Below are positions 39,419 through 47,866 of a stretch of DNA of 64,000 nucleotides, one piece after another. Position 1 is the first letter of the stretch; the number at the start of each line of letters is the position of its first letter. The notes under the pieces are model-generated. The model worked only from the letters and a program-made list of their open reading frames with translations, was not told where the DNA came from and did no database searches. The translations under genes and the position numbers were made by a program. Source of the stretch: Sphingomicrobium flavum (GTDB taxonomy: Bacteria; Pseudomonadota; Alphaproteobacteria; Sphingomonadales; Sphingomonadaceae); assembly GCF_024721605.1 (NCBI RefSeq), contig NZ_CP102630.1, forward strand, positions 2,131,001 through 2,195,000, written 5' to 3'.

Positions 39419-40500
39419 TGGCAACTGTTTCCGACGAACGCATCGCCTCCATCCTGGCGAAGAAGGAAGATCTGGGCAGCGCCATGGCGGCGCCCGATCT
39501 CGACCCGCAGGAGTTCGTCCGCCTGTCTAAGGAATATGCCGAGATCGAACCCGTCGCCGAGGTGGCGCGCGAGGTTCAGGAACTGCGCAGCGAAAAGGCC
39601 AGCCTCAAGGAAATGGTGGGGGACGACGATCCCGAAATGCGCGCCATGGCCGAAGAGGAGCTGGTCAGCGTCAACAAGGCGCTGCCGCTGGTCGAACGCA
39701 AGCTGGCGGTGCAGTTGCTGCCCAAGGATGATGCCGACGACAAGCCCGCCATGCTCGAAGTGCGCGCCGGAACGGGCGGGGATGAAGCCGCTCTGTTCGC
39801 GGGCGATCTCTTGCGCATGTACCAGCGCTTTGCCGAGCTCGAAGGCTGGAGGTTCGAAATGATTTCGGCCTCCGCTTCCGATGTCGGCGGCTATAAGGAA
39901 GCCGTCGCCTCGGTGCAGGGCAAGGGCGTGTTCGCCAAGCTGAAATTCGAAAGCGGCGTCCACCGCGTCCAGCGCGTGCCTGCGACCGAAAGCGGCGGGC
40001 GCATCCATACTTCGGCAGCGACGGTGGCGGTGCTGCCCGAAGCCGAGGAAGTGGACGTGCAGATCGATGAAAAGGATCTGCGCATCGACGTGTTCCGCGC
40101 CTCGGGCCCGGGCGGCCAGTCGGTCAACACCACCGATAGCGCGGTGCGCATCACCCATATCCCGACAGGGATCGTGGTCAGTCAGCAGGACGAAAAGTCG
40201 CAGCACAAGAACAAGGCCAAGGCGCTGAAGGTGCTCAGGACGCGCCTTTACGAGCATGAGCGCGCCATTGCCGATGCCGAGCGGTCGGGCGCGCGTAAGT
40301 CGATGGTGGGGTCGGGCGACCGGTCCGAGCGCATCCGCACCTATAATTTTCCGCAGGGGCGAGTGACCGATCATCGCATCAACCTCACGCTGCACAAATT
40401 GGATGCCATCCTTGAAGGTTCGGGGCTTGAAGAACTGGTCGAAGCGCTGATCGGCGAGGATGAGGCGCAGCGGCTGGCGGGGCTCGAGGACGAGGCGTGA
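39418..40500 (+). CDS. prfA: Peptide chain release factor 1
   Basis: The 360-residue RF1 reads UAA and UAG stop codons and triggers peptide release. The GGQ motif (SGPGGQSVN, about 228-235) is methylated by PrmC, encoded by the next gene. [19 protein letters not shown] and the C-terminal [12 protein letters not shown] are typical. The ATG overlaps the hisS stop and its TGA overlaps the GTG start of prmC. Confidence 0.97.
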   Translation: MATVSDERIASILAKKEDLGSAMAAPDLDPQEFVRLSKEYAEIEPVAEVAREVQELRSEKASLKEMVGDDDPEMRAMAEEELVSVNKALPLVERKLAVQLLPKDDADDKPAMLEVRAGTGGDEAALFAGDLLRMYQRFAELEGWRFEMISASASDVGGYKEAVASVQGKGVFAKLKFESGVHRVQRVPATESGGRIHTSAATVAVLPEAEEVDVQIDEKDLRIDVFRASGPGGQSVNTTDSAVRITHIPTGIVVSQQDEKSQHKNKAKALKVLRTRLYEHERAIADAERSGARKSMVGSGDRSERIRTYNFPQGRVTDHRINLTLHKLDAILEGSGLEELVEALIGEDEAQRLAGLEDEA

Positions 40501-41321
40501 GCGCCATCGCCCGGGCGATGAACCGGGCCACCGACCAGCTGAAAGCAAGCAGCGATACTGCGCGGCTCGACGTGGAAATCATGATGGCCGCAGCGCTCGA
40601 TATCGGGCGCGACCGGCTGCTGCTCAACCCGCCGCCCGGCAAGCCGCCCGCAGCGTTCGAGGCGATGGTGGAGCGGCGGCTGGCGGGTGAACCCATCGCC
40701 TACATCACCGGCCACCGCGCCTTCTGGACGATCGACCTGGAAGTCGGGCCCGGCGTGCTGATCCCGCGCCCCGACAGCGAAACGCTGATCGGCCATGCGG
40801 TCGAACATCATGCGGGGGGTGAAGGGCCGAAGCGCATCCTCGACCTTGGCACGGGGCCGGGCACCTTGTTGCTGGCGGCGCTGGACGAATGGCCTGCTGC
40901 GACAGGGCTGGGGGTCGACGCCTCCGAGGCGGCGCTGGCTTATGCGCAGCGCAATGCCGAGCGGTTGGGCATGGCCGACAGGGCCCAATTTGGCCTGGGC
41001 GACTGGGCGGCCGGCATTGACGAACAGTTCGACCTCATCCTGTGCAACCCGCCTTATGTGGGCGAGGCAGAGGATGTGGGTCTTGGCGTGCGCGAATATG
41101 AACCGGCCGAAGCGCTGTTTGCGGGGGCGGACGGGCTCGACGATTATCGCCGCCTCATCCCCCAGATTCCGCCGATTCTGGCCGCCGGAGGGCTGGCATT
41201 GTTGGAAATCGGCCACACACAGGGGCAAAGCGTGAGCGCTCTCGTCAGTGAGATTGGCAAGAAACCCTTTATAAAGAAGGACTTGTCCGGTCGTCCCCGG
41301 ATGGTCGGATTTGTGGCCTGA
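40497..41321 (+). CDS. prmC: Release factor glutamine methyltransferase
   Basis: The 274-residue enzyme methylates the Gln of the GGQ motif in RF1 and RF2. It has the N-terminal helical domain, PRPDSETLI, the SAM-binding [13 protein letters not shown] and the catalytic NPPY ([10 protein letters not shown], about 180). It starts with GTG overlapping the prfA stop by four bases, an arrangement that fits PrmC acting on the product of the gene before it. Confidence 0.96.
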   Translation: MSAIARAMNRATDQLKASSDTARLDVEIMMAAALDIGRDRLLLNPPPGKPPAAFEAMVERRLAGEPIAYITGHRAFWTIDLEVGPGVLIPRPDSETLIGHAVEHHAGGEGPKRILDLGTGPGTLLLAALDEWPAATGLGVDASEAALAYAQRNAERLGMADRAQFGLGDWAAGIDEQFDLILCNPPYVGEAEDVGLGVREYEPAEALFAGADGLDDYRRLIPQIPPILAAGGLALLEIGHTQGQSVSALVSEIGKKPFIKKDLSGRPRMVGFVA

Positions 41322-41443
41322 TTGCCAAAAAAGGCTTGGATTCAAGCAGTTTGGCGGCTAGGACAGGGGTAGGGACAGAAAAGGTCCAGCCTTCACTGGT
41401 CGCACCTCTTTCTCCCGCCTCCCGATCTTTTCATGGTCCGGCC

Positions 41444-41535
41444 CGCCACCGCGTGGCGCGCGTTCGGACAGCAAGGTCGGTTCGTAGGGCCGGTGGCCCC
41501 TTGCCCCGGTCCTTTGGTGAGCGCGTTCGCGCGCT
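41444..41535 (+). ncRNA. Candidate structured 5' leader of the DUF4167 gene
   Basis: The 234 bases between prmC and the DUF4167 gene hold nested complementarity. Hairpin CGCCAC-CGC-GTGGCG lies at 41444-41458. GGAC (41466-41469) pairs with GTCC (41509-41512), GCAAGG (41471-41476) with CCTTGC (41499-41504), and inside them GGCC (41488-41491) with GGCC (41495-41498). A 6-bp stem with UUCG loop follows at 41520-41535, about 20 bases before the start codon. This looks like a cis-acting RNA; no known riboswitch class is recognised. Confidence 0.45.
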
Positions 41536-41555
41536 GGTAACAAGGGACGGATTTT

Positions 41556-42077
41556 TTGATCAACAATCGTCAGAACCGCCGCCGTGGCCGGGGTGGCCCG
41601 CGCAATGCCGGTGGCAATCGCAACGATAGCCGTTCGCGCGGCAACGCAGCGCAGCTGCTCGATAAATATAAGGGCCTCGCGCGCGACGCGCAGATGTCGG
41701 GCGACCGCGTCCAGGCCGAATATTATCTTCAATATGCGGACCATTATTTCCGCGTGCTGGAAGAGCATAAGCAACATCAGGACGAGAAGCAGTCCCAGCG
41801 CCAGAATAATCGTCGCGACAATGACGACGATGATGACGATGGCGTCGAGGATCAGCCGCGCGAAGAAAAGAAGCCGCGCCGCAAGCTCAAGGCCGACGAC
41901 CAGCAGGGCGGCGAAGACAAGCCCAAGCGCAGCCGGCGCAAGCCCAAGGCCGACGATGGCGATGGCATGGATATTGCTGCGGCGCTGCCGCCCGCGATCG
42001 GTGCGGACGAAGACAAGCCCAAACGTCGCCGCCGCAAGGCTGCCGACGATGATGGCGAGGCTGCCGACGCCGCCTAA
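41556..42077 (+). CDS. DUF4167 family protein
   Basis: The 173-residue protein begins INNRQNRRRGRGGPRN, followed by a conserved helical segment GNAAQLLDKYKGLARDAQMSGDRVQAEYYLQYADHYFR (spanning about residues 30-67) that defines DUF4167. The C-terminal half is low-complexity with alternating acidic (DDDDDD) and basic (KPKRRRRK) stretches. The family usually follows prmC in alphaproteobacteria; the Arg-rich N-terminus suggests RNA binding, but function is unknown. The start is TTG at 41556. Its TAA shares four bases with the prepilin peptidase stop. Confidence 0.88.
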   Translation: MINNRQNRRRGRGGPRNAGGNRNDSRSRGNAAQLLDKYKGLARDAQMSGDRVQAEYYLQYADHYFRVLEEHKQHQDEKQSQRQNNRRDNDDDDDDGVEDQPREEKKPRRKLKADDQQGGEDKPKRSRRKPKADDGDGMDIAAALPPAIGADEDKPKRRRRKAADDDGEAADAA

Positions 42078-42820
42078 GCGATGGCGGCGGCCTGCCAGGC
42101 CATGATGACGAAGCCAGCAATCCCCAAGGCGCTGCCGAAGGGATGCTGGCTTTGATCGTTTTGAGCGCGGCCGCTGACGATCAGGATGGCGAGCAGGCCG
42201 GCAGCGGCGACCAGCAGCAGCGGAGGCAGCGCGGCCCAACCGACCCAACAGCCCAGCGCGCCGAACAGTTTGGGATCGCCCGCGCCCATTCCCTCGCGCA
42301 GCCTCAGCTTGCGATAGAGGGAAGCGATGCTCCACAGGCTGGCAAAACCGACCAGCCCGCCAATGGCGCGGTCCATTAAGGACAGGCCATTGGCAAGGCC
42401 CGCCACCAGCAGGCCGATAGCGCCCAGCAGCAGCGTCAGCCGGTCGGGCAGCCAGAGATGCCGCCAGTCAAGCAGGACGAGCGGCACGAGCAGCCAGCCC
42501 ATCACGGCAACGACAAGGCCGGTTACGCCCGGCAACAGGTAGAGCGACACCCCGCCGATCAGCGCCGCGAAAAGTTCAACCCACAGATGGAAGCGATCGA
42601 TCCGGCCATGACAGCTGCGGCATTTGCCGCGCAGCATGAGATGTCCAAGGATCGGCACCAGCTCGAGCGGGCCGAGCGTCCTGCCGCAATGATCGCAGGC
42701 CGATCGGCCTGTGGCCACACTCCTCTCCTGCGGCCAGCGCAGGATCAGCGTGGCGAGGAAACTGCCGATGATGGCGCCGAGCAGGAAACCGCCCGCGCCT
42801 GAAGCGAGCGGTGGCAGCAT
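42074..42820 (-). CDS. gspO: Prepilin peptidase (GspO/PilD)
   Basis: The 248-residue polytopic aspartyl protease removes the leader of pseudopilins and methylates the new N-terminus. The N-terminal domain has two zinc CxxC pairs (CDHC and CRSC). The catalytic aspartates lie in LDWRHLWLPD and GMGAGDPKL (the GxGD motif). It closes the type II secretion operon, overlapping gspN by one base (TGATG). A GTG one codon upstream is an alternative start. Confidence 0.93.
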   Translation of the reverse strand: MLPPLASGAGGFLLGAIIGSFLATLILRWPQERSVATGRSACDHCGRTLGPLELVPILGHLMLRGKCRSCHGRIDRFHLWVELFAALIGGVSLYLLPGVTGLVVAVMGWLLVPLVLLDWRHLWLPDRLTLLLGAIGLLVAGLANGLSLMDRAIGGLVGFASLWSIASLYRKLRLREGMGAGDPKLFGALGCWVGWAALPPLLLVAAAGLLAILIVSGRAQNDQSQHPFGSALGIAGFVIMAWQAAAIA

Positions 42821-43527
42821 CACTGGAGCTGCCCGCCCTGCTGCAGGCGGATCGCCGTGCCCTCTTCGGAAAAGCCCGCCATGGCGAGCGCGGCGCGCAG
42901 TGCGGGCGGCGCGCCCTCGATGGTGAGATCGACCTCATAAGCGCCGTCATAGGACAGCCAGAGCGAGAGTCGCTCGCCGCCGCGCGGTCCCTGCAACTGC
43001 ACGAGGATGCGGCCATCTTCGGCGCAGCTCAGCGTGCCTTCGAGGCTGCGGGTCATGTCCGGCAGCCCCATCGAAGCGGTCAGCGCGACGCTGCCCGAGG
43101 CCTCGCTGCAACTGCCATCGTCGAACAGCATGGTCGCATCACCGAAACTGATCGCGCTGGCAGGCAGCGGTGCCAGGATTTGCGAGACGTTGAGGCGGCC
43201 GTTGAAATCGCTCACGCCCTCGCTTCCGGTGCCGGCATGGACGGTCCCCGAAAGCGGGCCATCCAGCCCGCCGACGCGTTCGAAATCTGCGCGCACGCTG
43301 CCGATCAGCAGCGGCAGCGGGTGGGCGGCGACATCGAAGCTTCCCAGCCGTTCGTCACCCAGCATCGCCTCGCCAATCTGGCCCGACCAGATGCTGCCCT
43401 CGACCTGACGCGCGGCGAGCAGGCTGTGCGGCCCGGCAGCCATGTCGAGCGCAAGGCGCAGCGGGAAAAGCGCGATCAGCCCGACGAGGAGGACGCCGAG
43501 CGCCCAGAAATACCAGCGCGCCCTCAT
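42820..43527 (-). CDS. gspN: Type II secretion system protein N
   Basis: The 235-residue protein has one N-terminal membrane helix (about residues 5-25) and a beta-rich periplasmic domain, with LLAARQVEGSIWSGQIGEAMLG as a typical GspN segment. GspN is an accessory inner-membrane component found in a subset of T2SS clusters. The ATG overlaps gspM by four bases. Weak similarity makes order within the operon the main support. Confidence 0.82.
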   Translation of the reverse strand: MRARWYFWALGVLLVGLIALFPLRLALDMAAGPHSLLAARQVEGSIWSGQIGEAMLGDERLGSFDVAAHPLPLLIGSVRADFERVGGLDGPLSGTVHAGTGSEGVSDFNGRLNVSQILAPLPASAISFGDATMLFDDGSCSEASGSVALTASMGLPDMTRSLEGTLSCAEDGRILVQLQGPRGGERLSLWLSYDGAYEVDLTIEGAPPALRAALAMAGFSEEGTAIRLQQGGQLQ

Positions 43528-43979
43528 GTCTCGTCACCCACCAGCAGCGCTTCGAGGCGCACATTGCCTTCGCCGCTCGGCGTGATCTGCAAATTTTCGA
43601 CGGTCAGCCCTTCGCGCTCCAGACGGTCGATCCAGCCGAGCAGCGCGGGCGCAGCACCCGATTCGATGACGATGCGCACGCGCCCGGGGGCCTGTTCGAC
43701 GATGGTCGACAGCGCGAATCCCGATTCGTCGGCCTGGGTCTGCAGATAGGTGAGGATGCGCCCTGAAAATGGCGGCATGTCGCTGCCACCGGCATCGGCC
43801 AGCGCGGCGATGCGGCCATGGCGGTCGAGCGCCATGAGATAGTCATCGCGTGCGCTGTCCTGCCAGCCATAAAGTGGGCGCAGGATCAGATAATAGAAGA
43901 TGATGGGCGCGGCGATCAGCGCCATGATGCCCAGCATCATCTGTTCGCGGCGCGAGCGTTCCAGCCACCAGTCCCGCAT
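43524..43979 (-). CDS. gspM: Type II secretion system protein M
   Basis: The 151-residue bitopic protein has a short cytoplasmic N-terminus (MRDWWLERSRREQMML), one membrane helix (about residues 15-35) and a ferredoxin-like periplasmic domain. GspM pairs with GspL in the inner-membrane assembly platform. The ATG at 43979 shares one base with the gspL stop; GTG one codon upstream is possible. Confidence 0.85.
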   Translation of the reverse strand: MRDWWLERSRREQMMLGIMALIAAPIIFYYLILRPLYGWQDSARDDYLMALDRHGRIAALADAGGSDMPPFSGRILTYLQTQADESGFALSTIVEQAPGRVRIVIESGAAPALLGWIDRLEREGLTVENLQITPSGEGNVRLEALLVGDET

Positions 43980-45067
43980 CACGCGCCTCCCATGGTGAGG
44001 TCGATGGCGGCGCGGCCGTCCGTCGAGGCGCGGGGGGTCGAGCTGACCTGCCAGCCATCGCGCTGCAGCGTGGAGACGAGACGGCCGAGCGCCTGCTCAT
44101 CAGGTGCGGACAGGCTGGCGGCAATCTGGCCGTTGCCGGCCCATGTCAGTGTTTCGGCGCGGACCAGATTCTCGCTCTGAAGCGCTGCCAGCAGCGCGGC
44201 CAGCGCATCGCCTGCCACAATCTGCTGGCCGCCGGTCGCCATCAGCGCGGTCTCGGCCTCCTCGGCGCTGACCGCGCGGCCCAGCACGTCGGAAGCCAGC
44301 GCCGCGCTCTCCTCGTCGAGCCGGTCGGCCGCCGCGGTGTAGCGCAGCGCCTGGATGAAGGGGATGAGCAGCCAGACGAACAGGATGAGCGCGATAAGGA
44401 CCGCAAATTCCTTGAGGCGGCCGGGTTCGATCCGCCAGGGCTTGCGATAGGCAAAGGCGCCGCTGCGCAGGTCGACGCTGGGTGCCTCGGCCTCGCGCAG
44501 CAAGGCGGCCTCCAGCGCGGCCTGGTCCAACGTGTCGACAAAGGCATCGCCCACCAGTGCGGCCAGCAATTCGGGTGAATCGGCGAAGACCTTGCCGTCA
44601 CGCCCGACCATGATGTGGCCGGCCAGCTGCGCCTCATGCCATTTGCCGTCGGCCGGGATCAGGCTGGCGGCGGGGAAAAGGTGGCGCAGGTCCAGATCAT
44701 GCCGCCGCGCCCAGCCCAGCCAGTCCTCCATCAATTTCTTGTCCACGACCGCGACCAGTCCGCGTTCATCGGGCAAGGTGCCGATGGCGCTGTGCAGCCG
44801 ATCGGGCCCGCCAATGGCGCGGTCGATGACGGCGAGCCGCGCGGCAGTGCGCGCCTGCGGGGCGGCGATGGCGTCCTTGTCCACCAGTTCGATCCGCGCC
44901 GCACCGGCCGGCGCAATCGCGGAGACGGGCGGATCTTCAATCAGATGGTCGCGCCAGGCGCCGTCGCTGCCCCGCGCCAGGATGTTGCCATCCTCGGCCA
45001 GCCACCAAGGCACTTCGACCCCATGATCGTCGGGCCGCTCGGGCAAAAGGAGCAGCAGCCGCTTCAC
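43979..45067 (-). CDS. gspL: Type II secretion system protein L
   Basis: The 362-residue protein has a cytoplasmic actin-like domain (about 1-220) that should recruit the GspE ATPase, a membrane helix near 235-255 (FAVLIALILFVWLLIPFI) and a periplasmic ferredoxin-like domain. It overlaps gspK by four bases. Sequence conservation in this family is low; topology and operon position support the call. Confidence 0.87.
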   Translation of the reverse strand: MKRLLLLLPERPDDHGVEVPWWLAEDGNILARGSDGAWRDHLIEDPPVSAIAPAGAARIELVDKDAIAAPQARTAARLAVIDRAIGGPDRLHSAIGTLPDERGLVAVVDKKLMEDWLGWARRHDLDLRHLFPAASLIPADGKWHEAQLAGHIMVGRDGKVFADSPELLAALVGDAFVDTLDQAALEAALLREAEAPSVDLRSGAFAYRKPWRIEPGRLKEFAVLIALILFVWLLIPFIQALRYTAAADRLDEESAALASDVLGRAVSAEEAETALMATGGQQIVAGDALAALLAALQSENLVRAETLTWAGNGQIAASLSAPDEQALGRLVSTLQRDGWQVSSTPRASTDGRAAIDLTMGGA

Positions 45068-46032
45068 CGGCCACTCCAGCTGCGCGACAGGCGGCGGGCA
45101 CGGCCGTCGTCGAGCGCGATCAGCGCGCGCTGGCGCACGGTCGGGCCGTCCGTGTCGATCACGCTATCCAGCCGGAAGAAACGACTCTCCACCTGCACCT
45201 GTTCGCTCGCCTGTCTTGCTATGCTGACGCCGCGCAGCGCGCCGCCATTCCAGAAATCGTAGACGCTGCCATAGCCGCCCCGTGGCCGAGCCGCCAGATG
45301 GCTCGCAGCCTGCTGTATGCTGATCTGTTCGGGATCGAGCATGGCGATCAGCACCGCCTGGTCGGGGCGCAGCGTCTCCACGTTAAGGCGGCTCAGCTCA
45401 TGATCGGGATTGGCGCAGAGCAGCGGCTTCAACATTTCGTACAGTTCGCGGTCGACGCCCTCCACGCGGCTCCATTCGGAGACCGAGACCATGGCGCGGT
45501 TGGGGAAGCTGGCGGCGCCGACATCGCCAGCCTCGACCCCGCTTTCGGCGCCGCGCAGATTGGGCCTCTCGTCGCTGTCGATATAATCGGCGCTGCTTTC
45601 GGCGATGGTGCGCGCTTCGCCTTCACTAACGCCCGAGAGCATCATCAGGTTGGTAAGCTGTTCGATCGCCCGGGGATTGGAAGACAGTCGTCCGCCGCTG
45701 CGTTCGCGCGCCAGGCTGTTCAGATTGAAGCAGTTGGAAGCATCGCTGAGCGTCGCGCGCACGGTCATGCCGTCGGGCAGTTCGATCGAGCGTTCGACAT
45801 CGAGAATGGCGCCGAGGGCCGCGCCCGCCCCGGCAGCCTCGGCCTCGAGACGCGCCATCGCGATTTCCTCGGCCATGCCGAGCCAATGGCGCGCTTGCCC
45901 TGCCTGCGCGGCATTGCCGGCCAGCCGGGTGGCAAGGCCGAGACGGTCGAGTGCGGTGGCGCTGATCGCGGCCATGACGGCGACGAGCAGCAAAACCGAC
46001 AGCAATGCGGTGCCCTGTTCCTCTTTCCTCAT
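45064..46032 (-). CDS. gspK: Type II secretion minor pseudopilin GspK
   Basis: GspK caps the pseudopilus tip. The 322-residue protein has a prepilin-like leader MRKEEQG before TALLSVLLLVAVMAAISATAL and the large globular insert typical of GspK, including CFNLNSLA, ADYIDSDE and LNVETLRPDQAVL. It overlaps gspJ and gspL by four bases each. Confidence 0.92.
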   Translation of the reverse strand: MRKEEQGTALLSVLLLVAVMAAISATALDRLGLATRLAGNAAQAGQARHWLGMAEEIAMARLEAEAAGAGAALGAILDVERSIELPDGMTVRATLSDASNCFNLNSLARERSGGRLSSNPRAIEQLTNLMMLSGVSEGEARTIAESSADYIDSDERPNLRGAESGVEAGDVGAASFPNRAMVSVSEWSRVEGVDRELYEMLKPLLCANPDHELSRLNVETLRPDQAVLIAMLDPEQISIQQAASHLAARPRGGYGSVYDFWNGGALRGVSIARQASEQVQVESRFFRLDSVIDTDGPTVRQRALIALDDGRARRLSRSWSGR

Positions 46033-46652
46033 ATGCGCGGCCCTTCTGCGGGGGCGTCGGCATCAAGCTGCTGCGGTTCCTGGCCGGCCGAGGGAATGGC
46101 GAAGATCATCTCGATCGGCGTGGCGGCCCGGGTCAGCGTGACACGCACGGCGCGGGGGAGCGCAAGCCCGCTGCCATCGGGCCAGGCATTGACCCAGCCG
46201 CCCGATGCGTCGCGATAGGCGAGCGCCAGCCCTTCGACATTTTCCAGCAGTTCGGCATCGAGCGCGGGGTCGTCCCCGCCATCGAGCCGACCATATTGGC
46301 GGCGCACGATGCGTCCGGCCTCCTGGCTCCAGCGGATGCGCGCCAGGTCGGGCTCGGGCTCGTCGCTCAGCGCCTCGAAGCCGCCGCGTACGAAACGCAT
46401 GGCGCTGGCATCGCCGGTGAAGGCGGGGCGGTTGCTGCCATCGCCTGCGCGCGTGGGGCGAGCGAGCGCCTGTGAAAGGTCGGCGGCAAGCAGCAGGCGC
46501 ACGCGCTCCATCGAGGAGAGCGAGGATAGTTGCCGCTCTACCGCGCTTTGCGTGTCGGCACTGCCGCGCAGCAGCAGCACCCCGCCCGCCGACAGCATGG
46601 CGAAGATCGCCAGCGCCACCATCATCTCGATCAGGGTGAAGCCGTTGCGCAT
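46029..46652 (-). CDS. gspJ: Type II secretion minor pseudopilin GspJ
   Basis: The 207-residue protein starts with the short prepilin leader MRNG and the methylation/processing sequence FTLIEMMVALAIFAML with Glu5. Length and the beta-rich C-terminus fit GspJ, part of the tip complex with GspI and GspK. The start shares one base with the gspI stop. Confidence 0.92.
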   Translation of the reverse strand: MRNGFTLIEMMVALAIFAMLSAGGVLLLRGSADTQSAVERQLSSLSSMERVRLLLAADLSQALARPTRAGDGSNRPAFTGDASAMRFVRGGFEALSDEPEPDLARIRWSQEAGRIVRRQYGRLDGGDDPALDAELLENVEGLALAYRDASGGWVNAWPDGSGLALPRAVRVTLTRAATPIEMIFAIPSAGQEPQQLDADAPAEGPRI

Positions 46653-47008
46653 CAGCCCACCCGACGCACGATGGTGAGGGTGGCGGCGCCCGTGCCGTCC
46701 ATCGGCGTCACGGCGATATCGACGCGTGCAAGGTTGGGATTGGGCGTCGGCGTGATGGTGCGGGTGACGGTAAAGGTCATGCCGCCATTGACCCGCTCGA
46801 AGCGCTGTTCGCCCTCGGCCTGGAAGCTGGCATCGCTCATCACCAGCGCGGCCTCATTCTCGGCCACCAGCCGGGTCATGCTGTTGCCCTTGAGCGCATT
46901 GGCCGTCGACAGGCTGAAGGCATCCAGCCGCGCCAGCGCCAGCGCGGCGATGGCGAACAGGCTCAGCGCCACCAGCATCTCGATGAGGGTGAAGCCATTC
47001 TTCCTCAT
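46652..47008 (-). CDS. gspI: Type II secretion minor pseudopilin GspI
   Basis: The 118-residue protein has leader MRKNG and FTLIEMLVALSLFAIAALAL, then a small ferredoxin-like globular domain. Its size and position between gspH and gspJ fit GspI, which initiates the pseudopilus tip. It overlaps gspH by four bases. Confidence 0.92.
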   Translation of the reverse strand: MRKNGFTLIEMLVALSLFAIAALALARLDAFSLSTANALKGNSMTRLVAENEAALVMSDASFQAEGEQRFERVNGGMTFTVTRTITPTPNPNLARVDIAVTPMDGTGAATLTIVRRVG

Positions 47009-47451
47009 GGCCGCGCCTTCACATCGCCGCTGGCCGCGACCTCGACCTGGCGCCAGCTATTCTCCGGCCCGCGCAGCGTGACCAGCGCGGGCGCGGCGGG
47101 CATGCCGACGCTGTTGAAACGGATGACGATCCGCTCCGCCCCGGCGGTATCGGCGACCACTTCGCTGCGCCAATTCTCGGCCGCGGCAAAGGGTTCGGCG
47201 CCATAGGCTTCCCATTCTTCGTCCCCGCGCGCTTCGAAGCCATAGCCCGAGGGCGCGATCCAGATGCCAAGCGGACGCCCTTCGACGATGGCGCGGTCGC
47301 GGATGGCGGCGATGCGGCTGGCGAGTTCGGTCGCATCGGCGCGCACCTTGTCCTCGCCACCCGGGATGGTCAGCGCAACGGCCCCGGCAGCAAGGCCGAT
47401 GATGACGAGCACGACCAGCAGCTCGATCAGGGTGAAGCCGTTGCGCTGCAT
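47005..47451 (-). CDS. gspH: Type II secretion minor pseudopilin GspH
   Basis: The 148-residue protein has leader MQRNG and FTLIELLVVLVIIGLAAGAV. The globular domain (GRPLGIWIAPSGYGFE, WRQVEVAASGDV) fits GspH. It starts six bases after the gspG stop; no clear ribosome-binding site is seen, so coupling with gspG is likely. Confidence 0.92.
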   Translation of the reverse strand: MQRNGFTLIELLVVLVIIGLAAGAVALTIPGGEDKVRADATELASRIAAIRDRAIVEGRPLGIWIAPSGYGFEARGDEEWEAYGAEPFAAAENWRSEVVADTAGAERIVIRFNSVGMPAAPALVTLRGPENSWRQVEVAASGDVKARP

Positions 47452-47457
47452 ATGCGG

Positions 47458-47862
47458 CTAATCGCTATAGATGTCCGCGGCCAGTTCCTCGCCGCCCGGC
47501 GCGCCGTCGGAGCCATAGCTGTAGATGTCGATCCCGCCATTGCGGCCCGGATTGGCATATTGATAGGCATTGCCCCACGGATCGTTGGGCAGGTTGCGGA
47601 TATAGGGCTGGCTGCGATGGGTCGGGCTGACCAGCGCCTGCAGCGCTTCGGGATAGCGGTTGGTGTCGAGGCGATACATCTCCGCCGCCTGCGTCAGAGT
47701 CTGGATATCGGTCTGCGCCTTGGTGACGGTGGCCTTGTCCTGACTGGGCAGGACGTTGAGCACCACCACAGTGCCGAGCAGGCCGATGATGACGATTACC
47801 ACCATCAGCTCGATCAGGGTGAAGCCGTTTTTCCTGGGCTGCTTCATTTTCTTCTCAGTCAC
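47458..47862 (-). CDS. gspG: Type II secretion major pseudopilin GspG
   Basis: GspG is the main subunit of the pseudopilus that pushes substrates through the secretin. The 134-residue protein has leader ...QPRKNG and FTLIELMVVIVIIGLLG, then the GspG-specific RYPEALQALV, LPNDPWGNAYQY and the calcium-site region at the C-terminus (YSYGSDGAPGGEELAADI). GTG at 47862 has GGAG nine bases upstream; ATG at 47847 is an alternative with a shorter leader. Confidence 0.96.
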   Translation of the reverse strand: MTEKKMKQPRKNGFTLIELMVVIVIIGLLGTVVVLNVLPSQDKATVTKAQTDIQTLTQAAEMYRLDTNRYPEALQALVSPTHRSQPYIRNLPNDPWGNAYQYANPGRNGGIDIYSYGSDGAPGGEELAADIYSD

Positions 47863-47866
47863 GTCA

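Noticed and set aside
41336..41629. A 97-codon frame over the leader of the DUF4167 gene.
   Set aside because: The translation is low-complexity Arg/Pro/Ser without any family, runs into the DUF4167 gene in another frame, and has no ribosome-binding site.
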